DNA of 13,068 nucleotides. It comes from CAZFAP01 sp964516325. GTDB lineage: Bacteria > Auribacterota > JABMQX01. The position numbers and the translations under genes were made by a program. Under the pieces are notes generated by a model. It saw nothing but the letters and a program-made list of their open reading frames with translations, ran no database searches and was not told the origin of the DNA. This document shows, piece by piece, positions 6,361-13,068 of this stretch. The stretch covers positions 1 to 13,068 of the forward strand of contig CAZFAP010000138.1 of NCBI GenBank assembly GCA_964516325.1, written 5' to 3'. Each line of letters starts with the position of its first letter. Positions within the stretch are counted from its first letter, which is position 1.

Positions 6361-6803
6361 TCTAACACAACGGACGGGCTATCAACATGTTCGACGATAC
6401 GGCGCTTAAGGAACTCAGCAACGCCAGGCAAACTTTCACACGTGATGATGTTCAGCAGCTCAACCACGGCTCTGTCGTGTCCCCTCTTCATCCCGCGGGC
6501 AAACAGCGGAGCAATAGATCGCAGATTGCTCTCCCCTACCGCCGTCCCTGCCATGCTCGCGTCCGCCAATTCGTCCGCCACCTTCTCGACGTCCGCCGCG
6601 TCCACGGCTCGAACGGGGCTTACTGTCAGCTCCTGCGGAGCCTCTCCCACAATGCGTATGGCATATGAGCTCAATTGATTCAGGGCGGACACAATCGCCT
6701 CGTTGACCTCCACGAAAACTACGTCGTATCCCCCTTCGACAAAAATCTGCCCCAGGAGGCCTCGACCAATATTTCCGGCGCCAAAAACGACGACTTTTTT
6801 CAT
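6357..6803 (-). pseudogene. Mannitol-1-phosphate 5-dehydrogenase, N-terminal fragment
   Basis: 148 residues from ATG 6803 (an in-frame GTG lies at 6809), against ~380 for mannitol-1-phosphate 5-dehydrogenase, which interconverts mannitol-1-phosphate and fructose-6-phosphate with NAD. Residues 2-15 show the Rossmann fingerprint KKVVVFGAGNIGRG. VVFVEVN, TAVGESNLRSIAPLFARG and NIITCES (118-124, the NIIACEN motif) follow in family order. The protein stops soon after (HVDSPSVVLE), before the catalytic Lys/His domain, so it cannot be active. Sequence immediately beyond belongs to an FGGY kinase C-terminus in another frame. No close Shine-Dalgarno sequence is seen (AGGG ~18 nt upstream). Confidence 0.78.
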
Positions 6804-6809
6804 ACGCAC

Positions 6810-7126
6810 GTCTAATATATTCCCTTCATGAGCTCTTTGGGCTGCTCAGGCGTCACGTTCGGTAATTTTAGCCGATGCCCTCTGTCGCTCAATGAAAAAC
6901 TCTCAGGGAGGTCTCCAAGACCAGACCTAACCCTATAAAGTGAACCTATCGGTGAAGGGAAGCATCTGCTCCGGAAGAGCGGCGCACGGTTCCCCTCCGG
7001 CGGTCGCTGGACCAGAAGCCGCGGGGAGATCGCCGTAATGAACCGGCTTTCAAGCCTGGTTAAACCAGGGAGGGATTTTGAGCGTTGGATTCTCGGAACA
7101 ACAACCATCCGTTCGGAGACCCCGCT
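6810..7126. other. Intergenic region between divergent genes, with hairpin
   Basis: This 317-bp gap separates the minus-strand M1PDH fragment from the plus-strand GH13 gene and should carry both promoters. A TATAAA box at 6934-6939 has no good -35 partner. A small hairpin CCTGGT-TAA-ACCAGG (7055-7069) overlaps an AGGGAGGG tract (7067-7074) that could act as a Shine-Dalgarno sequence for an upstream TTG start (7085). I recognise no riboswitch class and no gene here. Confidence 0.5.
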
Positions 7127-8581
7127 ATGCCCCGAAATGCCCGATCTGCTTCGAGACACACTTATCCTTATCTCTCGCTATTTGCTGTTCTTTTGGCGGC
7201 GACGGTGCTGTCCGCTGAGCCCAAGCCCGCGACGCCTGCTGGACCGAAGTGGTCGCACAACCTCCCCGTCTATGAGGTCAACGTGCGCCAGTACACGCCG
7301 GAGGGAACCTTCAAAGCCTTCGAGGAACATTTGCCGAGGATCAAGGCGCTCGGGGTTGGCATCATCTGGCTCATGCCCATACACCCTTCGGGTGAGGACG
7401 CGAAGTCGTTTGGGAGTTTCTACTGCGTCCGGGATTATTACGGCATCAATCCCGAATACGGCAGAAAAGAGGATTTCAAGCACCTGGTTGACCGGATTCA
7501 CGAACTCGGCATGTACGTCATCATGGATTGGGTTCCGCACCATTCCTCCTGGGACAATCCGCTGATTACGCAGCATCCCGAATGGTACAAGAAGGACGCC
7601 AGCGGCAATATCATTCAGGGCCGCGGGTGGAGAGACGTGGCCTGGCTTGATTACTCGAACCGCGCGCTTTGGCGATACATGGCTGACGCATACACCCATT
7701 GGATCAAAGAATTTGGCGTTGATGGGTTTCGTTGCGACGTTGCCTGGGGAGTGCCCATCGAACATTGGAACTGGCTGCGGCCCGAAATCGAGAAGGCTGG
7801 CCGACCCGTTTTTATGCTGGCGGAGGCGAATGAGGCACGACACCATCCCGCATTCGACATGACGTATGACTGGAATCTTCCTCCGCTCATGTGGGCCATC
7901 GCAAGGGGCAAGAAACCAGCCACGGCGATTGACGAGATGCTGGACAAGGAAAGAAAGGAATATCCGTCGGGCGCCGTGCGAATGCGCTTCACGTACAATC
8001 ATGACTACAATTGGGAATGGAGGCTCTCGCAGCGCTATAGCGACGGGGTAAAAACCTTTGCCGTTCTTTGCGCGACGCTGCCGGGGAAGCCGATGATTTT
8101 CAACGGACAGGAAATCGGCTTTGATCGGCGACTTCCCGGAGGCAGCCGTGGAACGAGGCGACCGATTGAGTGGGCCGAGAGTCCGTTTCGGGGTTTCTAC
8201 ACGCGGCTTTTCCATCTTTACCAGAAAAGCCCCGCGATTTACGCTGGCGAATTCACCAAGGTCAAATCGAGCCGAGACGACAAGGTCTATGCCTACATTC
8301 GCCGGAGCGGGGACGAAAAGGTGTTTGTCATTCTCAACCTGTCGGCTGAGCCGCAGGACGTTACTTTGGAGGCGGAGGTCATCGGCGAAGAATATCGGGA
8401 ACTCTTTACCGGAGAAGAAGCCAGGTTCGGCGAGAAGGCCAATCTGGACCTCACTCCCTGGGAACACCGCGTGTACGTGCACAGCGAGAAGTTCAAACCT
8501 GAACCTCTACCTGGCGCGTCATGCACTGAAGAGATCACCGCGGAAGACCAACCCGGCGGGCCGAATGAATCTGTTCGTTGA
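7127..8581 (+). CDS. Secreted GH13-family glycoside hydrolase (alpha-amylase-like)
   Basis: 484 residues from ATG 7127, chosen because GGAG (7115-7118) lies 8 nt upstream and the product then begins with a clean signal peptide (basic residues 1-11, core YLSLFAVLLAATVL, cleavage likely after LSA at 28-30). An in-frame TTG at 7085 is the alternative. The TIM-barrel motifs of GH13 appear in order: region I VIMDWVPHHSS (D134), region II GFRCDVAW (R202, nucleophile D204), region III FMLAEAN (acid/base E233) and region IV TYNHDYN (H292, D293). The catalytic triad is therefore complete. Region I has His138 where most members have Asn before His. A beta-sandwich domain C follows (VFVILNLSAEPQDVTLEAE). 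It should hydrolyse alpha-glucans or small alpha-glucosides outside the cytoplasm. It is convergent with the malectin-lipoprotein operon. Confidence 0.9.
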   Translation: MPRNARSASRHTYPYLSLFAVLLAATVLSAEPKPATPAGPKWSHNLPVYEVNVRQYTPEGTFKAFEEHLPRIKALGVGIIWLMPIHPSGEDAKSFGSFYCVRDYYGINPEYGRKEDFKHLVDRIHELGMYVIMDWVPHHSSWDNPLITQHPEWYKKDASGNIIQGRGWRDVAWLDYSNRALWRYMADAYTHWIKEFGVDGFRCDVAWGVPIEHWNWLRPEIEKAGRPVFMLAEANEARHHPAFDMTYDWNLPPLMWAIARGKKPATAIDEMLDKERKEYPSGAVRMRFTYNHDYNWEWRLSQRYSDGVKTFAVLCATLPGKPMIFNGQEIGFDRRLPGGSRGTRRPIEWAESPFRGFYTRLFHLYQKSPAIYAGEFTKVKSSRDDKVYAYIRRSGDEKVFVILNLSAEPQDVTLEAEVIGEEYRELFTGEEARFGEKANLDLTPWEHRVYVHSEKFKPEPLPGASCTEEITAEDQPGGPNESVR

Positions 8582-8799
8582 AGTCCGCCGTGCGAAACGC
8601 CCGGCTCAGGCTGCGGCTCCATTCAGGTGGCGAAAGGGGAGGAAAGCAACGCGTGGGGCTGTATTTCAGTGGGCGGATGGGGGAATCCTTTTGTCGAGAC
8701 GCCCCACCTCTGGCGGGGTTATCCCCTCAAAAAGAGCGTCCCCCGCCGAGCGCGTGTCGGAGATCACAGGGACGGACGATCATACGGCCGTGCACGGCA
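8582..8799. terminator. Convergent intergenic region with alternative GC hairpins
   Basis: Between two convergent genes. CCCCACC (8702-8708) can pair with GGCGGGG (8712-8718) around a TCT loop with one mismatch. The same GGCGGGG pairs perfectly with CCCCGCC (8741-8747) across a loop containing TCAAAAAGAG. The two folds exclude each other. On the minus strand the second loop reads CTCTTTTTGA. A bidirectional terminator is the simplest reading, though neither fold has a clean T-tract. The first hairpin shares AGAC...GGCGGGGTTAT with the one at 752-770. Confidence 0.4.
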
Positions 8800-9399
8800 C
8801 TACTTCTTCAAGACCTCGATTCCGTTGATCTCAGGATTTTGGATGTTGGGGACGAAGGTGAGGTCGAGCCAGCCGTCGGAAACCTCGACGGTGAACTCCC
8901 TGACAATTGCTTTGTTTCTCGCGCCCGCCGTCTTGAAAGGATCGAAATTCTCGAGGATAGTCTTTCCTTCCGCCTGGACGTTGAAAATTCGCATCCCCTC
9001 TCCGGTGATGCCGTCGTAGGTCTCAGCAAAGTGGAGACGGAGGAGATACTTCCCATTCGGCACTGCGAACTTGTACCCCTGCATGGAGTACCGCTCGGTC
9101 AAGTAAACGGGGTCGTCGTCAGTCCCGTCAATTTCTGTTAATCCAGGCCGCCTGTCCACAGTCAGACCATTCAAGGCGCCCCATTTCCCTGCCTCGGCAA
9201 ACTCCTGATCAGCGAGCCATTCGTTGCCGGCGCGGTCCTTGTACGGCTCGACCGCCGCGCAGTTCACGCGGTAAATCGCTGGAGGCAAGACAGGGATTTT
9301 CACGACGTCAACCTGCCGAACGCATCCGGCTGTCAAGACGAGGAAAATGCCGAACAATACTGAGAAGGTAAGACTGCTTCTGTACGCCCGCCTATTCAT
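8800..9399 (-). CDS. Lipoprotein with malectin-like carbohydrate-binding domain
   Basis: 199 residues from ATG 9399, chosen because GGGAGGAG lies ~9 nt upstream and the product starts with a lipoprotein signal: MNRRAYR, a hydrophobic core, and the lipobox LTAGC with Cys26 as the lipidation site. The frame runs open further upstream but lacks these signs. Residues ~40-199 match the malectin domain, a beta-sandwich that binds glucose oligosaccharides: IYRVNCAAVEPYKDRAGNEW, YRLHFAE-type strand YLLRLHFAETYDG, GMRIFNVQAEGK and the closing WLDLTFVPNIQNPEINGIEVL. Lipidation would hold it at the membrane. It is the last gene of the minus-strand sugar operon, 83 bp after the Gfo/Idh gene, and probably captures or presents sugar for the exported enzymes. 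Confidence 0.85.
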   Translation of the reverse strand: MNRRAYRSSLTFSVLFGIFLVLTAGCVRQVDVVKIPVLPPAIYRVNCAAVEPYKDRAGNEWLADQEFAEAGKWGALNGLTVDRRPGLTEIDGTDDDPVYLTERYSMQGYKFAVPNGKYLLRLHFAETYDGITGEGMRIFNVQAEGKTILENFDPFKTAGARNKAIVREFTVEVSDGWLDLTFVPNIQNPEINGIEVLKK

Positions 9400-9482
9400 T
9401 GATCCGCTCCTCCCATAAGCTCGCCCAATATTGATTGTTCGCGTCTTCTCCACGTGGTCAAGGAACAATGGACGCCGCCGAG

Positions 9483-10733
9483 TTAAGCGGCGACAACCAC
9501 CTCTCTTTCTGAATCGAACAGCATGACCTTTTGCTCGCGGTAAGCGCGGACGCCCATGCCGATGGCCGCCATGACCCTGTAGCCGACGAGTTCGTTGCAG
9601 TGGGTTTTTTCCCTCGTTCGAATGCACTGGAGGAAATTATCCATGTGGTCGGGTCGCGGCTCAGTGCTCACCCTGCGCTCCTGAGCCTCGTCGGCAAACA
9701 CTTTTTCCGGACGGACCACTACCTCGGTTGGTTTCTCTGGCGGCTCGAAGGAAATCGTGGCCTTGTGCCCTCGAATCATCTCCGGGACTCTTTGCGCGTT
9801 CGCCTGCGAGCCGAGCAAGACGACGGTGTGGTCGCTCGGATAATCAATCATCATGTGGAAGGTGTCGGGGGTCTCGCGGTCGTGGAAAACGTAGATGCCG
9901 CCGGAGGCGACGACTCGCTTCGGGAATTCCGGACCCAGGGCCGTTTGAACACGAGCAAGACAGTGATAGAAAAGGTCGGTTGCTATTCCACCCGAATAAT
10001 CCCAATATTTCCTCCAGCGGAAGAACCGGTCGGGATCAAAGGGACGCTTTGGCGCTGAGCCGAGGAAAGCGTCCCAGTCTATATTGTGCGGACCACCGTC
10101 GGGGTCAATCCGATAATAGTTCCAATCGCCCTCGATTGAATTGCGGGCGACGCCGGATTGCGACCAGAGAAGTTTGCCGATGCCTCCTTCCCTGATCACC
10201 TTCCTCGCCTGCCACCAGATGTCGTCGGAGGTGCTCTGCACGCCGATCTGCATGACGCGATTCTTTTCACCGACGACCCGTGCCACCTCCTTTGCTTCCT
10301 CGACGGTATAAGTCATCGGCTTTTCGCAATAGATGTCCTTCCCCGCGACGGCCGCATCAATGCTCATCCTCGCATGCCAGTGGTCGGGGGTGGCGATGAC
10401 CACCGCGTCAATCTCTTTCTGGTCGAGGAGCTCGCGGTAGTCCTTGTAGGCTTTTCCGCCGCATAGTCTTCTCGCGCTCTCTCTGCGGACCTCGTACACG
10501 TCGCTGACGGCTACGACGGCAACACCGGTATCCGGCTTCTTCGACCTGGCAACAATATCGCTGAGGAGAGCCGTTCCTCTATCTCCGCAGCCGATGGAAC
10601 CGACGTTAATCCTCTCATTCGCGCCGAGGGCTGCGGGGGGAAACCTGCCTGCAAGAGACGCTGCGGCAAAACCTGCGACCGCCGTGCTCGATTTCTTGAG
10701 GAAGCATCTTCTCGTCATTGTTCTTCCGCTCAT
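9483..10733 (-). CDS. Tat-exported Gfo/Idh/MocA-family oxidoreductase
   Basis: 416 residues from ATG 10733, fixed by AGGAGGAACC immediately upstream; an in-frame GTG at 10754 overlaps the preceding gene and is less likely. Twin arginines R8-R9 (MTRRCFLKK) precede a hydrophobic AVAGFAAASLAG, so Tat export is expected. The Rossmann loop GSIGCGDRG (45-53), the EKP motif at 137-139 (IYCEKPMTY) and YSGGIATDLFYH near the active site identify the family, which oxidises or reduces sugars or cyclitols with NAD(P). It differs clearly from the Gfo/Idh protein at 4894-6192, so it is not a recent duplicate. It begins 14 nt after the isomerase-like gene stop, so the two are surely cotranscribed. The substrate is unknown. 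Confidence 0.92.
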   Translation of the reverse strand: MSGRTMTRRCFLKKSSTAVAGFAAASLAGRFPPAALGANERINVGSIGCGDRGTALLSDIVARSKKPDTGVAVVAVSDVYEVRRESARRLCGGKAYKDYRELLDQKEIDAVVIATPDHWHARMSIDAAVAGKDIYCEKPMTYTVEEAKEVARVVGEKNRVMQIGVQSTSDDIWWQARKVIREGGIGKLLWSQSGVARNSIEGDWNYYRIDPDGGPHNIDWDAFLGSAPKRPFDPDRFFRWRKYWDYSGGIATDLFYHCLARVQTALGPEFPKRVVASGGIYVFHDRETPDTFHMMIDYPSDHTVVLLGSQANAQRVPEMIRGHKATISFEPPEKPTEVVVRPEKVFADEAQERRVSTEPRPDHMDNFLQCIRTREKTHCNELVGYRVMAAIGMGVRAYREQKVMLFDSEREVVVAA

Positions 10734-10747
10734 GGTTCCTCCTGTGC

Positions 10748-12157
10748 TCAGCACTCCTCGACGACCTTGTACGAGACAAAATGCGCCAGACGCTTGATTT
10801 CGCGGACATGATCGCCGTAGAAAATCACGCGGTGGAGTCCGCCGCTGTAATTCTCGAGCATCTTCTGAGCGTCGCGGACTTCGGTCGTAATCTTCGTGCG
10901 GCAGCCCCTTTCTCCGTCGGGGGTGTCAACGATTTTCCCGGTCGAGATGAGGATGGTGTCGAGGTTGATGATTTTTGCGGCGGTGATGACTTGCCCGATT
11001 CGCATCTTTACCTGGAGAACCGCGCCTTTGTCGTCTTCGAGATGGCTTCGGATGATGTACGGAGCTTCGGGACCGTCGGAACCGTCCATCTTCGGGGTTG
11101 CGACGCAATGAGCATGAATGACCGTGTTCGTCGCGGTGTCAATGACGGGGTCGCTAATGAAGCCGGGCTTCCCGACGAGGTAGAGAAAGAGAAAATGGGT
11201 GAGTGCCGAATCAACGTCCGCCTCACAGATGCCGCCGGCGCCGAGGGCGTTCAGGCGGCTGTATCCGAGACAGGGATAGGCGGGCAGGAGACCTTGCGAG
11301 AAAAGCCCCAAGCAGTTGATTGTGATCCCGCGCGCTCCTTCCTCTTGCATGACCTTTCTCATGGCGAGGTAGAGGCGAGCTGACTTGATAATCTCCTCCC
11401 TGGTCGGCTCGACGACTTTGACGGCGCCCTTGATCCAGGCGTCGGCTTGAGGCTCGGCTTCCCTCGGGTCAATCACGTTGTACGTGTCCACCAGACGCTG
11501 ATGGTTGATGGACACAATCTCCGGACCGAGCTTTTCGCGCACGGCTTTGACGTATTCGGGGCTGGCGCCGCCGTTGCGGATGCACAGAATCCTTGTCTCC
11601 TTGAGGCGCTTGATCGTCCTGAAGACAGCGAGACCTTTGAGGATGTCGTGGTAGTCGCTTGACGCAAGAACGTCAACTTTCTTCCCGGCTTTCTGGAGTC
11701 CGGCGACCATGGACCAGTCGTGCCCGCTGTAAGGCTGCGAAAACATAATCGTCGGGAACCCGAAGTCCACGATGGCGCTGAGCAGATGTCCGACGGTCGA
11801 GGTGAGGTTGAAGACGAGAATCCCGTCCGGCTTGCCGACCGCGGCTTTCAATCCGGGCACATCCCCTGCAACTCGCAGCAGTTCGCCGCCGACGAATTCG
11901 ACATCCAGAGCGTTTTTCTGAAGCTCAGCAAGCCAACCATCTATCTTGCGAATTTCCGCTTGCACGTCGAGCTTGGGCGTCGGCCAGCTCGGTGCCGGCT
12001 TTGCAAGATAGACCTTCCTCACGACGATTTTCGTCGGGAAAGGCCCAAACGCGTCCGAGTCTGCGGCGTGCCCAAACCACAGCCTGCCCAGCCCCGTGAG
12101 AGCCGCCGCCCCGCCAATAGTCCCTCCAATAAACTGCCGTCTTGTAATGCAATCCAT
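10748..12157 (-). CDS. Tat-exported L-fucose/L-arabinose-isomerase-like protein
   Basis: 469 residues from ATG 12157 (GGGAGAGAGG upstream). The N-terminus MDCITRRQFIGG (R6-R7) followed by a Gly/Ala-rich hydrophobic stretch is a Tat signal. Residues ~44-360 fit the FucI/AraA fold: LASSDYHDILKGLAVFRTIK, ILCIRNGG, then GITINCLGLFSQ, PCLGYSRLNALG, CEADVDSALTHF (Glu312, Asp314) and TNTVIHAHCVAT (His348/350). These acidic and His residues correspond by position to the metal ligands of ketol isomerases that interconvert aldoses and ketoses. Cytoplasmic FucI is ~590 residues and not exported, so this is a divergent family and may have another activity. It sits 48 nt after the transporter gene and 14 nt before the Gfo/Idh gene. 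Confidence 0.8.
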   Translation of the reverse strand: MDCITRRQFIGGTIGGAAALTGLGRLWFGHAADSDAFGPFPTKIVVRKVYLAKPAPSWPTPKLDVQAEIRKIDGWLAELQKNALDVEFVGGELLRVAGDVPGLKAAVGKPDGILVFNLTSTVGHLLSAIVDFGFPTIMFSQPYSGHDWSMVAGLQKAGKKVDVLASSDYHDILKGLAVFRTIKRLKETRILCIRNGGASPEYVKAVREKLGPEIVSINHQRLVDTYNVIDPREAEPQADAWIKGAVKVVEPTREEIIKSARLYLAMRKVMQEEGARGITINCLGLFSQGLLPAYPCLGYSRLNALGAGGICEADVDSALTHFLFLYLVGKPGFISDPVIDTATNTVIHAHCVATPKMDGSDGPEAPYIIRSHLEDDKGAVLQVKMRIGQVITAAKIINLDTILISTGKIVDTPDGERGCRTKITTEVRDAQKMLENYSGGLHRVIFYGDHVREIKRLAHFVSYKVVEEC

Positions 12158-12205
12158 AACCTCTCTCCCGGTTCAAGGCAGCCTCGGTGCGCACGCACGT
12201 CATCC

Positions 12206-13068
12206 TCAGGCTTGCTCCGGCCCTTTTTCTGGGGCGGCAGCAGGTTGCCCTTCCGGCTTTGGCATCTCACGGAAGAGCGTGAGATAGGCGACGGCGCAGG
12301 CAACAGTCAGGAGAACCGGAACCAGAAAGACCCAGGTATAGTTCGTCTTCTGGACGCCCTCCACGGTTTTCGTAAAAATGTCCGCGATCCATCCCGTGAA
12401 ATAGCTGCCGATGAACAGACCAACGCCAAACGTGGCGAAGAGCCAGAGACTCTGGGCGGAAGCGCGGATGTCGGAGGGCGCCACGGAATTGATGTAAATC
12501 ATTCCTACGATGAAGAAGAAGACGTAGGCCAGACCGTGAAGCCCCAATGAAGCCAGAACCAGCCACTTCGGGCTGCCGATGGCAAAGATGACGTAGCGGA
12601 TCGGCCAGGCGATGACGCCGAGCGCGAGAGCCTTTCGATACCCCAGGCGTGCAAGCATAAACGGAAGCAGAACCGTTACCACGGCCTCAACCGCCTGAGC
12701 CAGAGTGGTCCATGCCGGTATCGCGTAATCGGCCTGAGAGGCTACGATTTCCTTCTCGCCGAGGAATGGCGACACCAGGATGTAATAGAACTGGAGCTGG
12801 GTGGCCACAACCAACCCAATAATAATGAAAGCCGCTATTCGCCAGTCTTTCATCAACTTCAATGCCTCAAGGAAAGCCCAGGGCTTCTCCTTCTTCTTCG
12901 CGGGAGGTGTATGCGGGAGGAATACGGAAACGGCGCCGAGCGCCAGAGCGAAAATTCCGGCAAGCAGAAGGCAAACGTGGCCCTTTTTGGCAGGGTCGCC
13001 GCCAAGAAGATACAGCCAGAGCGTCAGGACCAGCAGGGCCACAATCCAGCCTACGGCCCCCCAAACGC
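12206..13068 (-). CDS. MFS transporter, nucleoside:H+ symporter (NHS) type, cut by window edge
   Basis: Partial: the frame is open to the right edge, so the N-terminal part lies outside. The visible 286 residues begin VWGAVGWIVA, the conserved segment of NHS-family carriers, after which about seven to eight hydrophobic segments follow (for example LLLAGIFALALGAVSVFLP, IAAFIIIGLVVATQLQFYYI, ASLGLHGLAYVFFFIVGMIYI and VFLVPVLLTVACAVAYLTLF). The PSDIRASAQSLWLFATFGVG loop is typical of the family. The C-terminus is a cytoplasmic Pro/Glu/Ala tail. Characterised members import nucleosides with protons, but in a sugar operon like this one a carbohydrate substrate is plausible (inference). It precedes the isomerase-like gene by 48 nt and is the first visible gene of the operon. 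Confidence 0.85.
   Translation of the reverse strand, partial: VWGAVGWIVALLVLTLWLYLLGGDPAKKGHVCLLLAGIFALALGAVSVFLPHTPPAKKKEKPWAFLEALKLMKDWRIAAFIIIGLVVATQLQFYYILVSPFLGEKEIVASQADYAIPAWTTLAQAVEAVVTVLLPFMLARLGYRKALALGVIAWPIRYVIFAIGSPKWLVLASLGLHGLAYVFFFIVGMIYINSVAPSDIRASAQSLWLFATFGVGLFIGSYFTGWIADIFTKTVEGVQKTNYTWVFLVPVLLTVACAVAYLTLFREMPKPEGQPAAAPEKGPEQA

Noticed and set aside
6840..7080. Riboswitch in the leader of the GH13 gene
   Set aside because: CTCTCAGG and nearby stems recall glycine-type elements, but the conserved core and second aptamer parts are missing.
7178..8482. Long minus-strand open frame (434 codons) opposite the GH13 gene
   Set aside because: It lies wholly antisense to a gene with a complete set of GH13 motifs and shows no domain; long antisense frames are expected in GC-rich coding DNA.
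11720..12550. Plus-strand 276-codon frame spanning the isomerase-like and transporter genes
   Set aside because: It runs antisense across two real genes and their intergenic gap; composition is Arg/Pro-rich without a domain.
1..13068. CRISPR array, tRNA, rRNA or transposase gene
   Set aside because: No regularly spaced direct repeats, no cloverleaf or rRNA-like sequence and no transposase or integrase motif was found on either strand.

Overview
The window looks like accessory chromosome from a GC-rich, sugar-degrading environmental bacterium, most likely a member of the Planctomycetota or a related PVC or candidate-phylum lineage. The reasons are two Tat-exported Gfo/Idh/MocA oxidoreductases, a Tat-exported fucose-isomerase-like protein, a malectin-type lipoprotein, an NHS-type MFS carrier and a DUF6448-like protein. 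No marker gene is present, so this placement is inference.

Left part (1-4893): a HARE-HTH-like small gene and a coupled small ORF on the plus strand, then a GC hairpin and about 300 bp without a clear gene. A minus-strand group follows: an unrecognised multi-pass membrane protein (3225 to 2167), an in-frame stretch after its TAG, a DUF6448-like exported protein (1945 to 1271) and a short chimeric gene (1259 to 1023). The chimera begins as a hemerythrin and ends as a TolC-type efflux protein. Upstream lie about 0.9 kb that I cannot explain, a truncated TetR regulator with an intact palindromic operator over its start, and a REP-like inverted repeat.

Middle part (4894-6803), minus strand: the 5' third of a mannitol-1-phosphate 5-dehydrogenase runs straight into the last ~40 codons of an FGGY kinase (xylulokinase-like), followed by an intact Tat-exported Gfo/Idh/MocA oxidoreductase. 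This looks like a polyol/pentose operon with an internal deletion.

Right part (7127-13068): a plus-strand secreted GH13 glycosidase faces a minus-strand operon read in the order MFS transporter (cut by the window edge), Tat-exported fucose/arabinose-isomerase-like protein, Tat-exported Gfo/Idh/MocA protein, malectin lipoprotein. Together they suggest release, binding, extracytoplasmic redox or isomer conversion, and uptake of carbohydrate.

The most striking feature is the repeated pattern of gene 5' ends joined to 3' ends of unrelated genes (hemerythrin/TolC and M1PDH/FGGY kinase, plus a truncated TetR). This means either deletion-driven decay or an assembly artefact. I found no CRISPR array, tRNA, rRNA or recognisable transposase.
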